Source of the DNA: Leptospira fainei serovar Hurstbridge str. BUT 6
GTDB lineage: Bacteria; Spirochaetota; Leptospiria; Leptospirales; Leptospiraceae
Direction: 5' to 3'
Length of the DNA stretch: 64,000 bases
Assembly: GCF_000306235.2 (NCBI RefSeq)
Contig: NZ_AKWZ02000002.1
Location: 324,001 to 388,000, forward strand
The position numbers and the translations under genes were made by a program. The stretch's first letter is position 1, and the number at the start of each line of letters is the position of its first letter. This document shows, one piece after another, positions 58,663-64,000 of this stretch. The notes under the pieces were generated by a model. It ran no database searches. It was not told the DNA's origin and worked only from the letters and a program-made list of their open reading frames with translations.

Positions 58663-60815
58663 GCGGTCTTTCGTCGGATAGAAACAGGAATTCCGCTAAA
58701 AGCGGCGTTACCGGAGAGTTCGTCCAACGCTTGATCATCAGTCAAATCGTTAATACTTGCCCCGGCAAACTGGGCGGCGACATGCAATATCGTTCCCTCC
58801 TTTCCGTGCCCGAACCCGTGAGGGATGCAAACCACGCCGCGCATCATATCGTCGGTCAACTCCGCCGGGATCAAGATTTTTCCTACTCTCGACTCGACCA
58901 GAACTTCTTCCTCTTCGTTAATTCCAAGTAAACTTGCGTCTTCAGGATGCATCATTAAAGTACAACGATCTTTACCCGTCATTAATTTGGGCATATTATG
59001 CATCCAGGAATTATTGTTTCTTAAGTGTCTTCTTCCGATCAGCAAGAAACCGTTCTGCGATCGGAAAGCAGCGTGCAACTCTTGGAATCTTTTTCGAAGT
59101 CGATTCATATCCGCTTGAACCCGTTCCGGAACCAACTGAATTTTCTTATTTTCCGTATAAAGTCGCTCCGGAAAACAGGGTTCTAAAGGACCTAAATCCA
59201 CTCCGTGCGGGCTATTCTTCAACAATTCAAGACTCATATCTACATTTCGTTTTCCTTTCGAACCGTAAGGTCCCGAACGAAGAGCATGGTCGATTATCGA
59301 GGCGGGAGTTAATTTAGTTTTTATTAATTCGTTCGGAAGCGATTTTCCCGAACGTAACAACTCTATCCGTTTCGTTAGATCGGAAAAAATTTCCCAATCG
59401 TGTAGCATTCCCTCTTCGGGTTCGAAGACCGGCTGGCAATATCTAGCGGTATTTCGAACGGCAAAGACGTTGAAGATCAAGTCGTAATGATCGTGCTCGA
59501 GGGCCGAAGTCGGCGGGAGTATATAATTGGCATACTTTGTCGTTTCATTTAGATAGAAATCGACGCTAACCATAAATTCGAGAGTGGACAATGCCTTTTC
59601 CAACTTTCCCCCGTTTGGAGTGGAAAGTACAGGATTACCCGCCGAAGTAACGAACGCTTTAATCTGTCCCTCGCCCTCGGTTAATATTTCTTCCGCCAAG
59701 GCTGCAACCGGTAATTCGTCGTTAAACTCGGGTAATTTTCGGACTCTGGATTGAAAGGTGTCAAAACTTCCGGGGGACGTGCGCATTGCGCTCTTAGGAT
59801 CAATTACATCCACGGCAGGTAGAGTGAACATAGCGCCCCCCCGCGAGTCCATATTTCCTGTCAGAATGTTGATGGAATTAATCAGCCACTGACAAATTGC
59901 GCCGAACTCCTGCGTCGATACGCCTACTCGCCCGTAACAAACTGCACCTTTTGCATTGGCAAACTCCGTCGCGATTCGTTCAATCGTTTCGGCCGAGACT
60001 CCCGTAACTTCCTCCGCTCTTTCGGGAGTAAACTCCTCCGCCATCTTCCGAATCGTTTGTATGTCGGAAGCGGAAACCAGATCCGAGGACTTTACAAAAT
60101 TCTTTTTAAATAAAACATTAACTATTGCCAAAAGGAAAAACGCATCCGAGCCGGGTCGAATAAAAATATGCTCGTCGGCATGAACGGCGGTTTCGGTTCT
60201 TCTCGGATCGACAACTATGTATTTCCCTCCCCTTTCCTGAATGTCTTTCAGTCTTTTTTTTACGTCCGGAACGCTCATCAAGCTTCCGTTGGACGCGAAC
60301 GGATTTCCGCCCAAAATCAGAAAAAAATTCGTATGATCGATATCGGGTATCGGCACTAGCAACTGGTGCCCAAACATAAAATAGGATAATAGCTGATGCG
60401 GCAATTGGTCTACGGAAGTTGCCGAGTACATATTTTTCGTCTTGAGTCTGTTGGCGAATCGTTGCCCGAACAGCATTGAGCCGTAATTATGAACCGTAGG
60501 ATTTCCGTTATAGACCGCTACTGAGTCGTTTCCATATTTATCCTGAATCGCGAGCAATCTGACTGCGATGTCAGAGAGAGCATCCTCCCAGCTAACGCGA
60601 ACCCATCCTGATTCGGTGCGTTTTATCGGGTATTTAAGTCTATCTCCGTCTTCATATAGATTCTTCAATTCGGGTCCTTTTGCGCAAAGGTGGCCGCGGC
60701 TAAACGCATCCTCCTTGTCTCCACGAATCGCAACTACGACATGATCTTCCACTTCGATTCGCAATCCGCACATCGCTTCGCATAAAGTACAAGATCTATA
60801 ATGTGTTTCGCCCAT
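58659..60815 (-). CDS. Molybdopterin-dependent oxidoreductase (formate dehydrogenase/nitrate reductase superfamily)
   Basis: Enzyme of 718 residues with bis-MGD cofactor. The N-terminal 4Fe-4S site is CTLCEAMCG followed by GHLCAKG (Cys9, 12, 16 and a fourth after about 27 residues). MGD-binding segments include VDPRRTETA and the C-terminal domain (about 600-715) with HPEDASLLGI and CIPHGFGHGKEG. No Tat signal is present, so it is likely cytosolic. No electron-transfer subunit is adjacent. The substrate is unknown. It is the only obvious cofactor user near the moa genes. Confidence 0.88.
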   Translation of the reverse strand: MGETHYRSCTLCEAMCGLRIEVEDHVVVAIRGDKEDAFSRGHLCAKGPELKNLYEDGDRLKYPIKRTESGWVRVSWEDALSDIAVRLLAIQDKYGNDSVAVYNGNPTVHNYGSMLFGQRFANRLKTKNMYSATSVDQLPHQLLSYFMFGHQLLVPIPDIDHTNFFLILGGNPFASNGSLMSVPDVKKRLKDIQERGGKYIVVDPRRTETAVHADEHIFIRPGSDAFFLLAIVNVLFKKNFVKSSDLVSASDIQTIRKMAEEFTPERAEEVTGVSAETIERIATEFANAKGAVCYGRVGVSTQEFGAICQWLINSINILTGNMDSRGGAMFTLPAVDVIDPKSAMRTSPGSFDTFQSRVRKLPEFNDELPVAALAEEILTEGEGQIKAFVTSAGNPVLSTPNGGKLEKALSTLEFMVSVDFYLNETTKYANYILPPTSALEHDHYDLIFNVFAVRNTARYCQPVFEPEEGMLHDWEIFSDLTKRIELLRSGKSLPNELIKTKLTPASIIDHALRSGPYGSKGKRNVDMSLELLKNSPHGVDLGPLEPCFPERLYTENKKIQLVPERVQADMNRLRKRFQELHAAFRSQNGFLLIGRRHLRNNNSWMHNMPKLMTGKDRCTLMMHPEDASLLGINEEEEVLVESRVGKILIPAELTDDMMRGVVCIPHGFGHGKEGTILHVAAQFAGASINDLTDDQALDELSGNAAFSGIPVSIRRKTA

Positions 60816-60918
60816 ATTTTCCCCGTATAACGGAGGCTATTGTAACCTCTAACGGACGAGAAGAGCAAGCATTTCTGAATGAAATCCTAACTTAAATTCA
60901 AATCCTTTGTAGACCCAA

Positions 60919-61599
60919 CTAGTTCATAAGTTTCTTTATATAGGGTAATACGGTTTTGGCTAATATCTTATGGCCGGCAGAAGTAGGATGAATTCCGTCC
61001 TTCTGGTTCAAATTCTTTTCTCCGGCCACGCCAATAAGCAAAAAGGGAAGCAGATCGACCTTTTCTTCCCTTGATATTCTAGGATAGATCGCACGAAATT
61101 CATCCGAATAAGCCTTTCCTAAATTGGGAAACGTCCTCATTCCTAGGAGTAAGATTTTAATTTTCGGATATTTCGACCTTGTTCGCCTAATGATCGATCT
61201 TAGATTTTCCTCGGTGACTTTCGGCGAAACTCCCCGCATCGAATCGTTCGCACCTAGCTCTAACACAAAGATATCATACGGAGAAGAAAGAACCCAATCG
61301 AGTCGAGCTAATCCTCCGGAGGTAGTATCTCCGCTCACGCCTGCGTTCGTAAATTCAAGCCCAGGATAGGTCTTCAGAAGATCTTTCCAAACTAAATACG
61401 GAAAGGCATGGTCGGGAGAATCCAGACCGAACCCGGCAGTGAGACTATCGCCGAAAAAAAGGATTTTCTTTCCGACCTTCTGCTCCTTGGGTTTTGCCGA
61501 AGAAGCATCCTTCCCTTTTTCGGCTTCCATCTCCAGACTATGGAAACATAGGACAACCATTACGGCATAGAAACATACGGTTTTCAATCGGTGAAACAT
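60919..61599 (-). CDS. SGNH/GDSL-type esterase (TesA-like)
   Basis: Exported hydrolase of 226 residues. The signal peptide core [15 protein letters not shown] is followed by a Lys/Ser-rich linker. Catalytic blocks: block [15 protein letters not shown] (Ser near 51), block [14 protein letters not shown], block [14 protein letters not shown], block [11 protein letters not shown] with Asp and His. It is closest in layout to TesA/arylesterase. The Cys in LCFHS is not in a convincing lipobox. It is transcribed alone on the minus strand. Confidence 0.88.
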   Translation of the reverse strand: MFHRLKTVCFYAVMVVLCFHSLEMEAEKGKDASSAKPKEQKVGKKILFFGDSLTAGFGLDSPDHAFPYLVWKDLLKTYPGLEFTNAGVSGDTTSGGLARLDWVLSSPYDIFVLELGANDSMRGVSPKVTEENLRSIIRRTRSKYPKIKILLLGMRTFPNLGKAYSDEFRAIYPRISREEKVDLLPFLLIGVAGEKNLNQKDGIHPTSAGHKILAKTVLPYIKKLMN

Positions 61600-61731
61600 T
61601 CACCCTCCTCGAATTTACTCAAAGCCAGTATAGCGTGATTTCCCTTAGACACAAAATTTTCAAGGAAGGTCCCGATTGAAAGTCCCCAAGTAATGCTTTA
61701 CGGATACCAAGTCGGATATGAATTAGGTTTC

Positions 61732-63495
61732 ATGATCAAGCGTATCCTTCTGGCAGTCGTTTTTGCCGGACTCTTTCTAGTTTCACTCCAATGGTTAGGG
61801 CATTATCGTGCGGAACTCCAGGCCCAAGAAATCCAAGAAGGAATGCTTCGTCAAGCCGACGAGATCGTCAATAAACTCACTCCTCAAGAATTGGTCGGGC
61901 AAGTGATTCATGTAGCAATTCCGGGAACGACTTTGGATTCCGTCGCCGAAAAAGAATTAGAGACGATTTTACCCGGCGGCGTAATTTTATTCGGAAGAAA
62001 TCTGGGAAATCGGGAAGAAATTGCGTCTTTAAACGATTCTTTGCAAAAAAAGACCCTAAAACTAACGGGGCTCCCTTTATTGATTTCGGTCGACCAGGAA
62101 GGTGGTCGAGTCATTCGAGTTCGAGATGGAGTGACTCAATTTCCGGGGGCAATGGCTCTTGGACAAGCCAAGGATCAGGAATACGCGAAAAAAGTCGGAT
62201 TCGTGACCTCCTACCAGCTTCGGAAACTAGGTCTGAATTTTTTATTCGCTCCCGATTTGGATATTAATAATAATCCCGATAATCCGGTTATCAACACTCG
62301 GTCTTTAGGAAGTAACCTCGAGACGGTCTTAAGTGCAGGAGTCGCTTACGAAGAAGGCGCCCGCTTAGGAGGAGCCATCCCCGTAATCAAACATTTCCCG
62401 GGTCACGGCGACACAAACGTAGATAGTCATTTAGGGCTTCCGAAAATCGAAAAAAATCTGGAAGAACTTCGTTCATTGGAATTAGTTCCGTTTAAGGCCG
62501 CGATCGAAAACGGAGCCGAAGCGGTTATGAGCGCTCATATCGTCTATCCTAAGATCGATTCAGATTTTCCCGCGACTCTATCTTCTAGAATTCTCACTGA
62601 CGTACTCAGGAAAGAGCTTAAATTCGAGGGAATCGTAATCACTGATGCGATGGAAATGGATGCTATCGACGAACATTACCAAACGTACGATCCGGGCGTA
62701 CTGGCTCTACTTGCGGGGGCAGATATCATCCTGATGACCAGTTGGGGAAAAACCACTCAGGATATGAAGGATCATATCTTAAAAGCTTATAAAAAAGGAA
62801 CCCTCTATAGAGATGGGAGGGATATATTAAAAGAAGCCGCCAAGAGACAAATCCTATTGAAACTAAAACACGGCATCGTTTGGGACTATTCGAAAAAACA
62901 GAAGGAAGGAAGAGCAAAGGATATTCTGGCCGAAGACATTTCCGAAACATTACGTAAATATTATGAAGAGCAATCCTCTCGCCGTGAATCATTGAACGCC
63001 GACTGGAATCTGCCGGATCTGAATAGGGATGTGAGCCGGAAATCCATCGTTTCGTATCCGAATTCCTATAATCCCGTGACAGTTTCCTTAACCGAGACGT
63101 TATTTGCCGTTAAGGGTTCGGATTTTTCCGCGGAATTAACCGCGAGATCTTTGCAAAATTTGAATTTCTCGCAAATCTCAAGCGCTTTGGAAAAAAGAAA
63201 AGGAAAGAGAATTATCTTAACGGGGGCTTCACAAGTAGATTTGGATATGGCAGGTAGTCTGGCGAAAAAATTTCCTCAAGTCGAGATAGTGGTTTTGCAT
63301 TACGGAACGCCGTTTTTGCATTTACCGGAATTTCCTAATCTTAAAATTCTTTTCTCATTTTCGCCTACGTATGAATCCAAGAAGGCCCTACTCTATTCCA
63401 TTCTAGATCGAAAAGAGGAAATTCCGAAAGTGGATCTCGTATTAAAAACCGGCACAAAAGAGAAAGAAATCAAGGCCGCTCAAGGAACCCCGTAA
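61732..63495 (+). CDS. Glycoside hydrolase family 3 protein (NagZ-like beta-N-acetylhexosaminidase)
   Basis: Protein of 587 residues with an N-terminal helix (LLAVVFAGLFLVSLQWL) that anchors or exports it. The catalytic barrel has ISVDQEGGRV, VIKHFPGHGDTNVDSH (acid-base His-Asp loop near 220) and the nucleophile Asp in IVITDAMEMDAI (near 305). This pattern is the NagZ type acting on GlcNAc-anhydroMurNAc or related peptidoglycan pieces. A C-terminal extension of about 200 residues (430-587) goes beyond minimal NagZ. ATG 61732 is preferred over ATG 61693 because it starts at the helix. hemW follows after 1 nt. Confidence 0.88.
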   Translation: MIKRILLAVVFAGLFLVSLQWLGHYRAELQAQEIQEGMLRQADEIVNKLTPQELVGQVIHVAIPGTTLDSVAEKELETILPGGVILFGRNLGNREEIASLNDSLQKKTLKLTGLPLLISVDQEGGRVIRVRDGVTQFPGAMALGQAKDQEYAKKVGFVTSYQLRKLGLNFLFAPDLDINNNPDNPVINTRSLGSNLETVLSAGVAYEEGARLGGAIPVIKHFPGHGDTNVDSHLGLPKIEKNLEELRSLELVPFKAAIENGAEAVMSAHIVYPKIDSDFPATLSSRILTDVLRKELKFEGIVITDAMEMDAIDEHYQTYDPGVLALLAGADIILMTSWGKTTQDMKDHILKAYKKGTLYRDGRDILKEAAKRQILLKLKHGIVWDYSKKQKEGRAKDILAEDISETLRKYYEEQSSRRESLNADWNLPDLNRDVSRKSIVSYPNSYNPVTVSLTETLFAVKGSDFSAELTARSLQNLNFSQISSALEKRKGKRIILTGASQVDLDMAGSLAKKFPQVEIVVLHYGTPFLHLPEFPNLKILFSFSPTYESKKALLYSILDRKEEIPKVDLVLKTGTKEKEIKAAQGTP

Positions 63496-63496
63496 T

Positions 63497-64000
63497 TTGG
63501 ATCCGCTTCTCCCTACGATAAAAAAAACGGGGAAGAGCGGAGTTTATGTGCATTACCCTTTTTGCATTAAGAAATGTTCCTATTGCGATTTCTATTCGGA
63601 AGGAATCGGCCTGGAACCTTCTCCTTTAGAAAAGGATTTATTTCGTAAATACGAACAAGAGACCGTTTCCAGACTAGAAGCATCCCCTCAACATTCGGAA
63701 CTTTCTTTCGATACCGTTTTTTTTGGAGGAGGAACTCCTTCAAAGGCGTCCCCCGAGCGATACGCCGATTTTCTGAACTTTTTAAAAAACAATATCGATC
63801 TTGCCGATAATGCGGAAATTTCCTTGGAATGCAATCCGGAGGATTTAACGGATGGCTTACTGCGGGAATTAAGCGATGCAGGCGTAAATCGAGTTCATAT
63901 CGGAATCCAATCCTTTCAACCTCGAACATTGAAATTCTTAGACCGCTATTACGATCCTGAGAATTATCCGAAAGTTCTGGAAATCGTATCCGAATCCAAA
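63497..64000 (+). CDS. hemW: HemW-type radical SAM protein (3' end cut by window edge)
   Basis: The first 168 codons of a radical SAM enzyme. VYVHYPFCIKKCSYCDF gives the cluster cysteines Cys23, Cys27 and Cys30. FFGGGTPSK is the SAM glycine motif, SLECNPED follows, and VHIGIQSFQPRTLKFLDR is the family's later signature. HemW is a haem chaperone related to oxygen-independent coproporphyrinogen oxidase; the HxxxC spacing here (H19...C23) fits HemW and HemN alike. The start is TTG 63497, one nucleotide after the stop of the glycosidase gene, with AAGGA upstream. Confidence 0.92.
   Translation, partial: MDPLLPTIKKTGKSGVYVHYPFCIKKCSYCDFYSEGIGLEPSPLEKDLFRKYEQETVSRLEASPQHSELSFDTVFFGGGTPSKASPERYADFLNFLKNNIDLADNAEISLECNPEDLTDGLLRELSDAGVNRVHIGIQSFQPRTLKFLDRYYDPENYPKVLEIVSESK

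Overview
Organism. The window reads as a chromosomal segment of a Leptospira-type spirochaete. GC content is in the low to mid forties by eye, coding is dense on both strands, and stop/start overlaps are common. Signals pointing to Leptospira are spirochaetal lipoproteins, OM beta-barrel proteins of leptospiral type, a large family of GT-C-like membrane proteins, a phasin-like protein and a tig-clpP-clpX block. The GC suggests one of the higher-GC leptospires (inadai/fainei-like) rather than L. interrogans; this is inference. No phage, IS transposase or CRISPR array was seen.

Layout. 0-4 kb: the 3'-truncated guaB, whose product resembles the eukaryotic IMP dehydrogenase type, then a PilZ-like gene meeting an EAL phosphodiesterase gene tail to tail (c-di-GMP signalling). 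4-14.6 kb: a cell-envelope glycan cluster with an AftB-like glycosyltransferase, two divergent paralogous membrane proteins, an acyltransferase, an O-antigen ligase/polymerase and a DprE1/DprE2-like epimerase pair. Together these suggest lipid-linked pentose (arabinofuranose-type) chemistry. 14.7-18 kb: bpt, a small membrane protein, RNase HI, a lipoprotein and a CCA/poly(A) polymerase. 18-20.1 kb: a large OM porin with a repeat-rich upstream region and a clear terminator. 20.5-28.1 kb: a small membrane protein and a heavy-metal RND efflux operon carrying two extra genes. 28.3-32.9 kb: a BamE-like lipoprotein, secA, a glutamine amidotransferase and a TlpA-like lipoprotein.

33-38.2 kb: an omega-like RNA polymerase subunit with a long acidic tail, a MAF/DUF115 protein whose true N-terminus lies upstream of any normal start codon, a response regulator, a HEAT-repeat protein and two exported proteins of unknown function. 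Then comes a CAU tRNA followed by a 152-bp inverted-repeat-bounded element and a decayed tRNA copy. 38.3-43.4 kb: an alpha/beta hydrolase with a GAF-like front half, a bifunctional nuclease, a phasin-like protein, an MFS pump and a double-ACT protein. 43.5-49.5 kb: an OM protein, an acyl-CoA dehydrogenase, a metallo-beta-lactamase/cyclic-nucleotide-binding fusion, thioredoxin, a protein of unknown function and a 55-aa small gene. 49.6-51.5 kb: tatA-tatC with a strong intervening hairpin, a coupled 85-codon ORF and a DoxX protein. 51.5-54.9 kb: tRNA-Gly-tig-clpP-clpX. 55.2-60.8 kb: molybdenum cofactor genes (moaA-moaD-moaE-mobA, moeB) and one molybdopterin oxidoreductase. 60.9-64 kb: a GDSL esterase, a family 3 glycosidase and the 5' part of hemW.

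How it fits together. The most coherent possibly undescribed system is the 4-14.6 kb envelope cluster. The DprE1/DprE2-like pair would make a polyprenyl-phospho-pentose donor, the AftB-like enzyme would use it, and the acyltransferase and ligase would finish a surface glycan. The second-tier surprises are non-AUG starts inferred for two neighbouring genes, a tRNA-derived repeat cluster and several small coupled genes.
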